In this document: positions 1-9,211 of the stretch, piece by piece
Layout of the letters: the number at the start of each line of letters is the position of its first letter
Position numbering within the stretch: position 1 is the stretch's first letter
Origin: Microcoleus vaginatus PCC 9802
GTDB taxonomy: Bacteria > Cyanobacteriota > Cyanobacteriia > Cyanobacteriales > Microcoleaceae
Assembly: GCA_022701275.1 (NCBI GenBank)
Contig: CP031740.1
Location: 5,035,001-5,099,000, forward strand
Reading direction: 5' to 3'
DNA length: 64,000 nt
Notes under the pieces: generated by a model
Told to the model about the DNA's origin: nothing
The model's database searches: none
The model's input: the letters and a program-made list of their open reading frames with translations, nothing else
Translations under genes and position numbers: made by a program

Positions 1-1
1 C

Positions 2-316
2 GGTCAAGCAATTAAAACAGCGCTAGAGTCGCGTCGTTCTCTGCGGCGCGGTCGCAGAAGTCGGCACACAAGATATCGTCACACGAGATTTTTAAACCGG
101 ACTAAACCCAAAGCTTGGTTGGCTTTTAGCCTCCAACACAGAGTTTTGACCAGGCTTACTAGGATCCACAAGTTATCAAAAGTTGCACCAATTAAAACAA
201 TCTTTCAAGAATTAGTCATAGGTGATTTACAGAAGATAGAAAAGCCGGGAATTTCAGGAATTGAGTATCAGCAGGGTGTGTTAGCTGGTTACGAAGTTCG
301 CGAGTATCTGCTCAAT
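2..316 (+). pseudogene. iscB: IscB RNA-guided nuclease, 5' exon (start lies left of the window)
   Basis: The open frame from base 2 to 316 gives an Arg-rich stretch (SRRSLRRGRRSRHTRYR), then a segment ending GISGIEYQQGVLAGYEVREYLLN. This matches the bridge-helix and RuvC-II part of IscB, the IS200/IS605-associated ancestor of Cas9, which uses an omega-RNA to guide cleavage. The RuvC-II glutamate is seen in the FQELV motif. The RuvC-I region and the expected upstream omega-RNA are outside the window. The frame would run on to a stop at 356-358, but those codons belong to a group II intron that begins at 317. The rest of IscB resumes at 2791 in the same codon phase. The family call is firm; activity is doubtful because of the stop in the 3' exon. 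Confidence 0.88.
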
Positions 317-917
317 GTGCGACCCGTTTCCGCGAAAACGGAAAGCCTAGCGGCTTAAAGTGTAGGCGGAGCAAGGAATCAGCCTTTCGTATGGGCTGAA
401 ATGAACCTTGACAACTTAACGACCTTGAGGGTGTAAGTCCCTCCCCACAGGTGCAGTGGTGAAAGCATTACTCCTACTTCTAGGTGTAGCAACCCTAGAG
501 GTAAAGCGGGGTAAAAAAGGAGGTAACTCGGCAACCTAACTGAGAATCCCTTCGAGCAGGAATCCATGAGCAGCGCAAGCGAAGATGTGTCTAAACCATC
601 GTTAGGTATAACCAGTGAAATAGGTTGATCACACTGGGAGTCCCAAAAGGGCAAGGATAGGGAGTTGGCGGGTGTTAAGCCGACCAACAAAGCATTTCCC
701 ATAAACCCGGTGAATAGCATCGCTCTAAAGATTCAATCAATGGTCGTTAGGAACGGGATAACCCCCATACATCTCTCAGGAAGGTCGATGCCTGAGTAGG
801 TAGCTAGCCAGATGATGTATGGGGGCAGGATTGAATCAGAAGCTAATGCCTCGCTGTAATGGCGAGGATACGCTGACAGATTCACGATTGTTTGGAAATG
901 AATAGGAACAAGTAGCA

Positions 918-2660
918 ATGAATACGTCTAATACTGAGTCAATACAGACAGAAGTGGAATGGAAGGATATCAACTGGAAAAAAATACAGAGGATAGTCTT
1001 TAAGTTGCAAAAGCGCATATTCAAAGCCTCTCAACGTGGGGATGTCAAGGCAGTCCGTAGGCTTCAAAAGACTTTGATGAAGTCTTGGTCGGCTAAGGCA
1101 TTAGCCGTTCGTCGGGTAACTCAGGATAATCGGGGCAAGAAAACGGCTGGAATAGATGGGATTAAGAGTTTAATCCCCAAACAAAGGCTAGAACTTATAC
1201 ACCAACTGAGGTTAAACCAAAAGGCTAAACCTGTCAGGAGAGTCTGGATTGATAAACCTGGTAGAGACGAAAAACGCCCGTTAGGGATACCCACAATGAA
1301 CGACAGAGCATCCCAAGCTCTGGTAAAAGCAGCCTTAGAGCCGGAATGGGAAGCAAAATTCGAGCCAAACAGCTACGGATTCCGACCAGGGCGGTCATGC
1401 CACGACGCAATCGAAGCAATATATGGAGCAATCAAGCAGAAGCCGAAATACGTGCTAGATGCCGACATTGCCAAATGCTTCGACCGAATAAACCATGAAG
1501 CGCTGCTAGAAAAATTAAATACATTCCCCACCATCCGCCGTCAAATCCGGGCATGGTTGAAAGCGGGAGTGATTGACTGGAGCGAATACGCTAATCGCAA
1601 TAAAAAGAAAGGGTTCAGTCAATCATCTGAGGGAACGCCGCAAGGCGGGGTTATATCGCCCTTGCTAGCAAACATCGCCCTCCACGGCTTAGAAAATCGG
1701 CTACTCCAATACGTTGAAACCGTAGATATGAAAAATAACTACGGCAGACAACAGAGCAAACGCTCTAAGCGAATGACCCTAACAGTAGTTCGCTATGCTG
1801 ATGACTTTGTAATTCTACACAAAGATAAAGCCGTCGTCCAAAGATGTATGCAGATAACAGCAGAATGGCTCAGTGGCATTGGCTTGGAATTAAAACCCGA
1901 AAAAACCAGACTCTCACACACTCTAGTTGAAGAAGGAGGCAACATAGGGTTCGACTTCCTCGGATTTAATGTTAGACAGTTCGAGGTAGGGGAGTATGCG
2001 TCTAAGCAAGGATTTAAAACCATCATCACACCATCCAAGGAAAAGCTGAAAGTCCATCTATCTAAAGTAGGCGACCTAATCGATAAGCACAAAGGTTCAT
2101 CGCGAGATGCCTTAATTGCAACACTAAACCCCGTGATAAGGGGCTGGTCGAACTATTACAAAACGGTTGGCAGCAAAGATATATTCCAACTTGCAGACCA
2201 CATCATCTATCAGCAAATACGAGGATGGGCAATTTACCGTCATGAAAGCGCCGACAAGACTTGGACAACCAAGGGAAATAACAATTGGGTATTCGCCACC
2301 AAAAACGGCAAGCATTGTCTAGCCAAGCATGGCGATACTCCAATAACCAGACACACAAAGGTGAAGGGTGAAATAAGCCCTTATGACGGAGATTGGGTCT
2401 ACTGGAGCAAACGAAAAGGGGAATACCCTGAAACTCCCAAACAATTATCCGAGCTTATTAAAAAGCAAGATGGGAAGTGTTCGCACTGCGGTCTGTACTT
2501 CACGTCAGATTGTCTAATTGAAGTACATCACATAGATAGAAACAGAAGCAACAACAAGAAGACAAATCTGACAGCCGTACATAGACACTGCCACGACATT
2601 ATTCACGCCAAATGGGAACCAAAAGAGTGGGAGATGAGAAGTGATGAATCTTATTTCTAG
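918..2660 (+). CDS. ltrA: Group II intron reverse transcriptase / maturase with C-terminal HNH
   Basis: A 580-aa protein. The RT fingers and palm are clear: GIDG and RPLGIPTMNDRASQALV near the N-terminus, FRPGRSCHDAI, TPQGGVISPLLANIALHGLE, and the catalytic YADD at residues 293-296. A maturase (X) domain follows (RGWSNYYKTV), then an HNH/zinc-type endonuclease domain at about 521-563 (CSHC, then VHHIDRN and HRHCHD). This is the chloroplast-like (CL) class common in cyanobacteria. The protein should assist splicing of the surrounding intron and drive its retrohoming by target-primed reverse transcription. It is uninterrupted and all RT motifs are present, so the intron may still be mobile. The ATG at 918 is chosen because the conserved N-terminus follows it directly. 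Confidence 0.95.
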   Translation: MNTSNTESIQTEVEWKDINWKKIQRIVFKLQKRIFKASQRGDVKAVRRLQKTLMKSWSAKALAVRRVTQDNRGKKTAGIDGIKSLIPKQRLELIHQLRLNQKAKPVRRVWIDKPGRDEKRPLGIPTMNDRASQALVKAALEPEWEAKFEPNSYGFRPGRSCHDAIEAIYGAIKQKPKYVLDADIAKCFDRINHEALLEKLNTFPTIRRQIRAWLKAGVIDWSEYANRNKKKGFSQSSEGTPQGGVISPLLANIALHGLENRLLQYVETVDMKNNYGRQQSKRSKRMTLTVVRYADDFVILHKDKAVVQRCMQITAEWLSGIGLELKPEKTRLSHTLVEEGGNIGFDFLGFNVRQFEVGEYASKQGFKTIITPSKEKLKVHLSKVGDLIDKHKGSSRDALIATLNPVIRGWSNYYKTVGSKDIFQLADHIIYQQIRGWAIYRHESADKTWTTKGNNNWVFATKNGKHCLAKHGDTPITRHTKVKGEISPYDGDWVYWSKRKGEYPETPKQLSELIKKQDGKCSHCGLYFTSDCLIEVHHIDRNRSNNKKTNLTAVHRHCHDIIHAKWEPKEWEMRSDESYF

Positions 2661-2714
2661 CCCCCTAACCCTTAATGGGAAAGAGGTACGCATGACAAGC
2701 GCCAAACAGTCGAG

Positions 2715-2748
2715 GAGCCGGATGATGGGAAACTATCACGTCCGGTTT
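2715..2748 (+). ncRNA. Group II intron domain V (catalytic hairpin), followed by domain VI
   Basis: GAGCCGGATGATG pairs with CTATCACGTCCGGTTT around a GGAAA-type tetraloop, giving the usual 34-nt domain V with the AGC catalytic triad at its base. Directly after it, 2754-2786 forms domain VI: the CGGGGTA/TACCCCG stem capped by GCGA, a GGG/CCC base, and an unpaired A at 2783 as likely branch point. The match to the domain V consensus is by eye but strong. Confidence 0.85.
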
Positions 2749-2790
2749 TGCATGGGAGTTCGGGGTAGCGATACCCCGTTCGACCCTACC

Positions 2791-3504
2791 AAATGGGAAA
2801 GACAATGCGCTTACTGTAGCGCGGAAAATGTACCGCTACAGGTCGAGCATATTCCTCCTAAAGCGTCGGGCGGAACCAATAGAATATCTAATTTATGCTT
2901 AGCCTGTGAACCTTGCAATACCAAGAAAGGGACTCAGGATATCAAGATATTCTTAGCAAAAAAGCCCGATGTTTTGAAGAAAATCTTGGCACAAGCTAAG
3001 CGCCCATTAAAAGATGCCACTGCGGTCAACTCAACCCGATGGGCTTTGTTTGAGCGCCTAAAAGAGACAGGTAAAATGATTATCACGGGTTCTGGCTGGT
3101 TGACCAAATTCAACCGCATACGGTTGGAATTACAAAAAACTCACTTCTTTGATGCTGCTTGCGTAGGTGATACGTCTAATATTTCCGTATTAGCAAATCA
3201 GCCCCTCAATACCAAAGCTACGGCGCATGGTTCAACGCAGATGTGTCGCACCGATAAGTTTGGATTCCCTTCTCGGTAAGTTCCTAAATTTAAGTTTGCA
3301 AAGGGTTTTCAGACAGGCGACATCGTAAAAGCCGTTGTTACTTCGGGCCAGAAGATTGGCACTTATACGGGTAGAGTTGCTGTTCGCTCCTCTGGTAGTT
3401 TTAATGTGTCCTCAGCCCAGGGCTTAATTCAAGGAATCAACCACAAATATTGTTTTTATATTCATCAAAAGGATGGTACAATTATGGATTTTGAGAGTTA
3501 TTGA
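2791..3504 (+). pseudogene. iscB: IscB 3' exon (HNH, RuvC-III, C-terminal domain) with an internal stop
   Basis: Begins exactly at the intron 3' end with KWERQCAYC, the first zinc-binding pair of the HNH domain. VPLQVEHIPPKASGGTNRISN and the second CxxC (LACEPC) follow, then RuvC-III with THFFDAACVG. Reading stops at TAA 3277-3279 after DKFGFPSR. The same frame then continues to TGA 3502-3504 as VPKFKFAKGFQTGDIV... and ...KYCFYIHQ, the usual IscB C-terminus. The stop is therefore a single nonsense change, probably at a Tyr codon (FPSRY), which removes about 75 residues. The ATG at 2641 is not a real start, since it lies in the RT gene and intron. A protein ending at 3279 would keep all nuclease motifs but lose the C-terminal target-recognition region. 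Confidence 0.88.
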
Positions 3505-3567
3505 CGGGACACTAAAGTATCCCGTGTCCCTTTTCCTCCTAGGGCTAAAGCCACTGGGTTTCCAAGC
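3505..3567 (+). other. Tail of the iscB element with small hairpins
   Basis: Contains the interrupted palindrome GGGACAC...GTGTCCC and, further on, GGCTAAAGCC. Such subterminal hairpins are typical of the right end of IS200/IS605-type elements that carry iscB. The presumed right end is cut by the ISKra4-like insertion, whose 8-bp duplication lies at 3560-3567. No transposase tnpA is visible. The assignment as a right end is inference. Confidence 0.35.
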
Positions 3568-4744
3568 GGGTGCATCTCACTTTTGCAAATCTCTAAAAAA
3601 GGCTAAAATAAAAAAGCCAGTAAAAACCTAAAAAAAGATGAGGTAAAAAAATGACACCCTCAGATCAACAGCAGCTAAAAGCATACTTAGAAGGGGCAGC
3701 CGAAATTCTTTACAGAAATACAGACCCAACAGATCTAAAAACTTTTGAAAGTATAGAAAAAGCCTTACGTCAAAAAATGTTAGAGGAAGTAGGCCCAGAA
3801 CTAGGTAGCTTTTTTTTTCAAAAGTATCAGGAATTAAAACAGGAAAAACCCGAACAGTAAAATCTGTAGTCGGGTTGCTCAAAATTACCAACAATCAGGC
3901 GGAATATTTCGGGTTAAAATCTTTTACTCAACTCAGCCCCCTGATGGAGAAGTGTACTCTTTTAATCAGTGCCAATGAATCTTATCAAAGAGGAGAAAAA
4001 GATTTAGAAAAATTCACAGGTATTAAAGTTTATCATAGTACATTACAAAGATTGGTGAAGCGACAAGATTTTTAATTACCTACATCTAAACAAGGAGTGC
4101 CAGAAATTACATTAGATGGGGGAAAAGTCAGGCTCCGCAATGAGTACAGGGGCCAGCCATGTTATTGGAAAGATTATAAAGCTCTCTGTTTAGATAATGT
4201 TTATTGTGGAGCTTTTTTTCAAAGTGAGCAAGATCTAATTGACTGGACTAATAGTCAAAAATTACTACATCCTATTTATTGCAAAGGAGATGGTCATGCC
4301 GGGATTTGGAACCTATTCCAAGAAATTGGAGTGACTGAACAAAGAGAAGAGATTTTAGATTGGTATCATTTGAAAGAAAATATTTACAAAGCCGGGGGGT
4401 CATTGAGACGATTAAAGCAACCAGAAAGTCTATTATGGTGCGGTCAAGTTAATGAAGTTATCGATTTGTTTAAAGACCTGAAAAAGAAAGCAGTTAAAAC
4501 ATTTTGCACTTATTTGGAGACTCATCGCTGCCGAATAGTTAACTACCTATTCTATCAAGAATAATCCCTGAGTTCTCTAGGTTCTGGAACAGTTGAGTCA
4601 ACGATTAAAAGAATTGGACGAGCGGGTCAAACTATCGGGAGCGCAGTGGAATATTGAGAGTGTTTCCTCTATTCTTTCTCTTCGGTGTGCTTATCTTAAT
4701 GGTCAACTCTCCAGTTGATGTATTTGCAAAACTGAGATGCACCC
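3568..4744 (+). mobile_element. ISKra4-like insertion sequence, copy 1
   Basis: A complete 1177-bp element. The left end (3568-3589) starts GGGTGCATCTCA and the right end (4723-4744) is its reverse complement, with one mismatch over 22 bp. It is flanked by a perfect 8-bp direct repeat, TTCCAAGC, at 3560-3567 and 4745-4752, which proves the boundaries. A second copy with the same ends lies at 18900-20064. It sits just downstream of iscB, apparently inside that element's right end. Confidence 0.9.
3651..4718 (+). pseudogene. ISKra4-family transposase, several frames
   Basis: The first frame (3651-3860) encodes a 69-aa N-terminal part ending LKQEKPEQ. The second runs from about 3855 as KSVVGLLKITNNQAEYFGLKS to a stop at 4075; the third runs 4097-4564 (EITLDGGKVRLRN, YWKDYKALCLDN, GDGHAGIWNLF, LDWYHLKEN) and also ends early. 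Remnants of GSGTVESTIKRIG and SGAQWNIES lie beyond the last stop in shifted frames. The first break is shared with copy 2 at the same place and may be programmed -1 frameshifting. The stop after RQDF and the later breaks are private to this copy and look like decay. A DDE-type transposase; almost certainly inactive. Confidence 0.8.
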
Positions 4745-4794
4745 TTCCAAGCTCCCGTAAAGTTTTTATGAATGCAACTAAAAGAGGAGTAGTA

Positions 4795-5967
4795 AGTAGG
4801 TAGGCGGTAAAAAACCTATCTATGTAACAAAACATTAAGTTACCTAATTGGAGTTAAACTTAAGACGTTGTGTAGTGTAATTTCCCCTTTGTCCTCTAAC
4901 TTCTACTCCATGAATTACGGCGTAGGCGAGTTCTAACTCATCATCAAACATTTGTCCTGCCAATTCATCTTTTTTAATGTGTTGCCACTCCAATTCAATG
5001 GGGTTCATTTCCCAACAATACTTGGGCAAAAAGAAGATATATAAACCTTGATTTTCCCAACGCGGCCATAATTCTTGGACTTCTTTGCATCGGTGTATTG
5101 GGCCGTTGTCTTGTACGATTACTCTCCGTCGTCCAATCTCAGCAGCTTCCTGGGCTTCTCGTTCCATCATTTTGATATAAGCTTTTCGATCAACACCCCC
5201 AATGATTAAACCGTAAACAAAACTGATTCCCTGTTGAAGAAGTCCGACAATACTTAGTCTGCGACCACGCCGTTTCGTTTGTTCCAACCGTTTTTGCTCA
5301 CCTATTTGGTAATAAGTATAACCAGGTTCACTCCACGCACAAAATCCTGATTCATCTAAATATTTTAAGTCAATTCCTCCCGCCGCTGCCTCTAATTGCA
5401 ACATATCTAAGTCGGATTGCTTCGTTTCTTGTACTATGAGGTCTTGTTTTCCTTTATGACTTTTTCTAAGCGAATTTCCAAATAAACCTTTTTTTTTAGT
5501 ATCCGTCTTAATCGGTCGGCACTTAGTTTAACAGAACGTTCTTTTTCTAATTTCTGGACTAATTGAAGACTGTTATATGTACGTGGTTCGTTTTTGAGGC
5601 ATTCTTTTAAAAACTCTATATCTGACTCTTTCCACTTGGGTTTTGCCCCTCGACCAGGCGATTCCCAAAGCCCTTCCATGCCTAGATGCGACCATTTATG
5701 TAAAACCTCTCTCACTGTTTGTGGAGTCCAGTTAAAATGAGCAGCTATTTTTTCAACGTACCAGCCATGTGCATTTAATCTAATTACTTCTGCTCTATCT
5801 TTGACTTTTTGTGGAACATCCGCAATTCTCAGTTCTAATAGAGTTTTGTCTTGTTGTTGAGTCAGGAATACCCTTAATCTAGCGCCCATATATTGAGTTA
5901 CCTCAGTAGATGTATTCTCTTTCTTTACTTATTTTAACATACTTCGGTTTTTTTGCGCCGACCTACT
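4795..5967 (-). mobile_element. IS630-family element type B, copy 1
   Basis: A 1173-bp element bounded by imperfect inverted ends (AGTAGGTAGGCGGT at 4795, and the reverse complement of AGTAGGTCGGCGCA ending at 5967). It is flanked by the TA target duplication typical of IS630/Tc1 elements (4793-4794 and 5968-5969). A second copy lies at 17609-18784 in the opposite orientation. Confidence 0.85.
4844..5889 (-). pseudogene. IS630-family transposase (type B), two frames
   Basis: The first part (5889 to 5434) carries the N-terminal helix-turn-helix region (DRAEVIRLNAHGWYVEKIA, ...WTPQTVREVL). The second (to 4844) carries the catalytic core: first Asp in KYLDESGF, second in VIVQDNGPIHR, and Glu in MNPIELEW. 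The two join across a run of nine A residues (minus strand, 5489-5497). The second copy has GGG rather than GG after the run and reads straight through, so the break here is either a 1-nt loss or a programmed -1 slip on the A run. The DDE residues are intact. It has fewer defects than copy 2 and could be the active one if slippage works. Confidence 0.78.
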
Positions 5968-5969
5968 TA

Positions 5970-6242
5970 TTTGGTTGCGCCTAATGCTCCAAAGCAGAAG
6001 CCACATGTAGAAAATATCCTTGGCGTAGGAGCGAAGCGACTTGCAAGCGGGCATCTTGGCTATTCCCCCCGAGCCAGGAACGATCGCTCATAATGGAAAT
6101 GAAGGCGAGCAAAGTTTATTGCCGTTGAATTTGGGCAAGCAAGCGCTCCCATTTAGCAAGAACAGCAGTACATAGCTGCTGTCGGTGTAATGTTTTTGGT
6201 TCGATTCAATTTACCAAAGCTATCAAAGTCAAGGAGATTGAC
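5970..6242. other. Intergenic, no gene recognised
   Basis: About 270 bp between the right end of the IS630-B element and the zinc-ribbon gene. No open frame with a recognisable product. The last bases hold a good ribosome binding site (AAGGAG, about 6231-6236) for the gene starting at 6243. Confidence 0.5.
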
Positions 6243-6458
6243 ATGGAATGTCCACGGTGCAAGGGGATCAAAATCATTCACGTCCGCGCTGTTCCGGGTG
6301 TCCACCAGCAATATGATGTGGAATGCCCCGTTTGCGGTGGCACTGGAGAGCTTCCAGACTCCACCGAACTCCCGAACCATTGCCCCGCTTGTGGCGAACC
6401 TATCCGCGCGGGCGAGACGTGGTGCGATCGCCATAAACCAGCAGAGCAACTTGAGTAG
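6243..6458 (+). CDS. Small zinc-ribbon protein (71 aa)
   Basis: A short protein with three Cys-pair knuckles in a row: CPRC near residue 3, CPVCGGTG near 31 (like the DnaJ CxxCxGxG repeats), and CPACGEP near 48, then a C..H pair (WCDRH). It has no membrane segment. The ATG follows AAGGAG at a good distance (AAGGAGATTGAC), which supports a real, translated gene. It is the only apparently intact non-transposon gene between the iscB element and the beta-lactamase. Function unknown; zinc binding is inferred from cysteine spacing. An overlapping frame on the other strand (6278-6553) looks like a shadow. Confidence 0.65.
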   Translation: MECPRCKGIKIIHVRAVPGVHQQYDVECPVCGGTGELPDSTELPNHCPACGEPIRAGETWCDRHKPAEQLE

Positions 6459-6521
6459 GCATTAAACCGAAATAAGTGCCAATAGAGAAGAATTATAGTC
6501 ATTTCAAATAAAAAAGAGACA

Positions 6522-6975
6522 CTATTGAGCGCAGTAGGCACAGATGAGTTCATCTAAAGATGTGCCAGGAGGAACATACATTCTGGCTCGCTTTAAGGCA
6601 CTAAAATCGTGTTCAATATCGTTCAGGTCTGGAGGATATTTCGGGAGAAAAAGAACTTGATGATCCGTTTCCTCTACCAGTTCTCGAATGGCTGTTTTTC
6701 GATGAATCGGTGCATGCTCCATGATTAATATAGATGGCTTTGTTAGAGAAGGTAAGAAATATAAAGATAACCACCCCTAAAAGCCTCCTGCATTGAGGCT
6801 TCCCGTAAAAACCATTGGGGCAATTAAGTCCTTTTTTGCTTTCCGTCTTCCGGCTACTAGATTTTCTCTTTTTCCACGTTTTCCGGAATTTTCACCCAGA
6901 TTTTTTTTCCTTTTTTTGACCAGCCCTAAGCACAATCTTGAAACGACTCAAATCCTGATTCCTCACTAAAAACCC
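6522..6975 (-). pseudogene. IS630-family transposase relic
   Basis: Reading leftward from about 6975, fragments ESGFESF, AGRRKAKKDLIAPM, FTGSLNAGGF, SILIMEHAPIHR and VLFLPKYPPDLNDIEHDFSALKR can be seen in shifting frames with several stops. They belong to the catalytic domain of an IS630/Tc1-like transposase; the second Asp of the DDE triad reads Glu here (MEHAPIH, normally MDNAPIH). Only the last 66 codons (6722-6522) are open. The N-terminal part and clear ends are missing. Confidence 0.7.
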
Positions 6976-7080
6976 GACTTTGACTCCCCGATACTTTAAT
7001 CAATTATCTGAGATTATACCACTTTCATAAAATAGTGCTACAATTAGTAAGTATCGTTTGTGTGAGCCAGTACCCAAATA

Positions 7081-8101
7081 CAGCAAATTCCAGGTTTATG
7101 AAGTACAGTAGCAGCAGCTTGTAAACCAGTTTTTTAAGTGCTTACGATTGACCAAATAAGCGTGCCGTAGCCAGCAAAATGTCAACCATCTTAGTAGTGG
7201 TTGGCGAGAACTGACGTAAAAAAGACTTGAGTTGCGACCACCATAATTCTATAGGATTGAAATCGGGAGAATAGGGTGATAAGTTCAGTAAACTAGCACC
7301 AGCGCTTTGTATCAATGGTTCAATAGTCCCCAACTTGTGAGCGGGTAGATTATCCATAACAACTACTGCACCCTCCCATAAGTTTGGCACTAAAAAATGT
7401 TCAATAAAGACTTCAAAAGCTCTGCCATCCATTGAGCCATTTAGTGTCATTAATCATACAACTTTTTTTAAGCTAATTGCTCCGACAACTGTGACTTTAG
7501 CACCGCGATAAAATGGTTTTAAATCGTAGACTCTACTACCACATCTTGAACGTGCATGGCTTCGCGTTAGCCCCACTAGAACCCCCATTTCATCCAAAAA
7601 TACTAGGTTGTCAGGGTGAATATTTTTCACTTTTTCCCAATATTCACACCTCAAAATTTGCACTCTTTTAGTGGCAGACTGACTACTGCGTATGGTCTTT
7701 TTTTCCGCGTCAAATTTTGTTTTTGTAGTTAGTTCACGACACATCATGCGCTTAGCTGACAGCTTCGTTGTAGTTCAAACGCCAATATTCACAATATTAT
7801 GACAACGTGCTATCCGGATATTTTTCTACCATCTGGATCAATTCATTTGTGCGCGAGTTTAACACACTTTTTAGGCTTCCACCCTGTTGTTGGGGTTGAA
7901 CATGACCCGTCATTTGTTTTTGTTTTAAGATTTTTTGAACAAACCCTTTACTCACATCAAATCTGGCGGCTACTTTTCTAATTGAGGTATCACCTTGTTC
8001 ATAAATTTTAACTATTTTCTCACGCAACTCAATCGAATAAGGTTTCATTTTTTTCGCTTATGTATTAAATAGAGTGGATCATATATACATGGAATCTGCT
8101 G
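7081..8101 (-). mobile_element. IS630-family element type C, copy 1
   Basis: A 1021-bp element with near-matching ends (CAGCAAATTCCAGG at 7081; the reverse complement of CAGCAGATTCCATG ending at 8101), flanked by TA at 7079-7080 and 8102-8103. The same element lies inverted at 11103-12118. Together they bracket a 3-kb segment. Confidence 0.85.
7142..8048 (-). pseudogene. IS630-family transposase (type C), broken
   Basis: Three open pieces. 8048-7797 carries the N-terminal helix-turn-helix domain (MKPYSIELREKIVKIYEQGD, KVAARFDVSKGFVQKI). 7747-7454 carries the first catalytic Asp (VFLDEMGV). 7450-7142 carries the rest (VVVMDNLPAHK, FNPIELWWSQLK). The stop after KYPDSTLS (TCA TAA, where copy 2 has TCA GAA) is private to this copy. 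The TGA between LKKVV and LMTLNGSM is shared with copy 2. Confidence 0.85.
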
Positions 8102-8103
8102 TA

Positions 8104-8523
8104 TCAGCCATCTAACTTCTCACCTGGCTAGGAATTGCTATAGTCAATGCTATAGTCAACAGAGTAATTTAGCGAACTCATGCAATATGAACTATATTTC
8201 GTATGTAACTAAAGCTAAAATTAAGTTTATACCTTTAGGTAGATTTTACTCGATTGGTCGGGAGCATAGATTTGAGGCAGCGTTTTTAGGCTACCAGCAC
8301 AAAACAAGCCACAAAAGCTGTAAATAGCTAAGATTTTAAACGGCTACAACTTGCAAACTCTTAAAAAGATAGCTTGGTACTCCTAAGAGCAACCTCTCAT
8401 CTAGCTTAAATAATTCCTGAACCCTTACTTACCAGCCGTCGCCGACTTGCGTTTTTTTTTATAGCTTATGTACGCCCTTTTAAACTAAAATTAATTATCA
8501 ATTATAAACTTTATTTCTTCTTT
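8104..8523. other. AT-rich intergenic, no gene recognised
   Basis: About 420 bp between the IS630-C copy and the hydrolase pseudogene, very AT-rich at its right end. No open frame or RNA gene was recognised. It would hold the promoter of the hydrolase if that gene was ever expressed. Confidence 0.4.
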
Positions 8524-9211
8524 ATAAAAAACTTATCAATTGTTTGTACAATTGCTGCCTTTATTGTGGTCTTTGATGGCAAAACCTCCGCCGCAACTAG
8601 CGATTATTCACCGCCATTTAAAGAAACCAGCTTTTACAGTACAACGATATCTGCTAATAACGATTTAGCAGACATTTATTATCCCAAACCATCCGATATT
8701 AATTCGGGCAAGTATTCTTTCCAGATTGTACTTTTATTGCAAGGTGCGCTTGTAGATAAATCCTTTTATTCAAATTACGCTAGCCTCGGGGCGCGGTACG
8801 GCTTTGTGGAAGTCGTTCTGAACCATTTCCGCCCTTTCTTTGCTCATCAATCCCAACTCACCGCCTAGCTGTCAGAAACTTCGCAAATTGGGGCGGTTTT
8901 GTCTCAAATGGCGATCGAAAATAGAAACACTACATCTCCGATTTCGTCTGTTGTCGATACACAGCGCCTTGGTTTATTGGGTCATTCTTTCGGTGGTGCA
9001 GTGGGGCTATCAGTGATTGGTAACAAATGCCTCCCAAAATTGTATTTGTGTCAAGAGCCATTTACGCGCCCGGAAGAACTATTAACAGGTGTATTTTTTG
9101 GAGCCAACTTACGCAATCCGATTTCAAATGAATTTGTGCCTATCGCTAATGATGGCATTGCAGTGGCGTTGATTCAAGGCGCTATCGATGCTGTCGCCCT
9201 TCCAGAGCGAG

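Larger units (their letters stand above)
317..2790 (+). mobile_element. Group II intron inserted in iscB
   Basis: The insert starts with GTGCG (group II consensus GUGYG) and ends after a domain V/VI structure at CCCTACC. It has about 600 nt of structured 5' RNA, an RT-maturase gene in the domain IV position, and a canonical 34-nt domain V. Removing 317-2790 joins codon AAT (314-316) to AAA (2791-2793) and restores the IscB reading ...EYLLN-KWERQCAYC..., so the intron is phase 0 and splicing should rebuild the message. The 3' boundary could be off by 1 nt, because introns usually end in AY and the frame needs the final C. A bulged branch-point A is plausible at 2783, seven bases from the 3' end. 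Length is 2474 nt. Confidence 0.85.

Noticed and set aside
317-600. Assignment of EBS1 to TTGAG (about 425) or GAGCAG (554-559)
   Set aside because: Both can pair with parts of the 5' exon, but position within domain I could not be fixed without folding, so neither is reported as a feature.
2641-2790. Start of the 212-aa frame as an independent HNH protein
   Set aside because: Its first 50 codons overlap the RT gene and intron domains V/VI; the IscB exon begins at 2791.
6190-6240. tRNA-like GGTTCGATTC motif
   Set aside because: There is no acceptor stem or anticodon arm around it.
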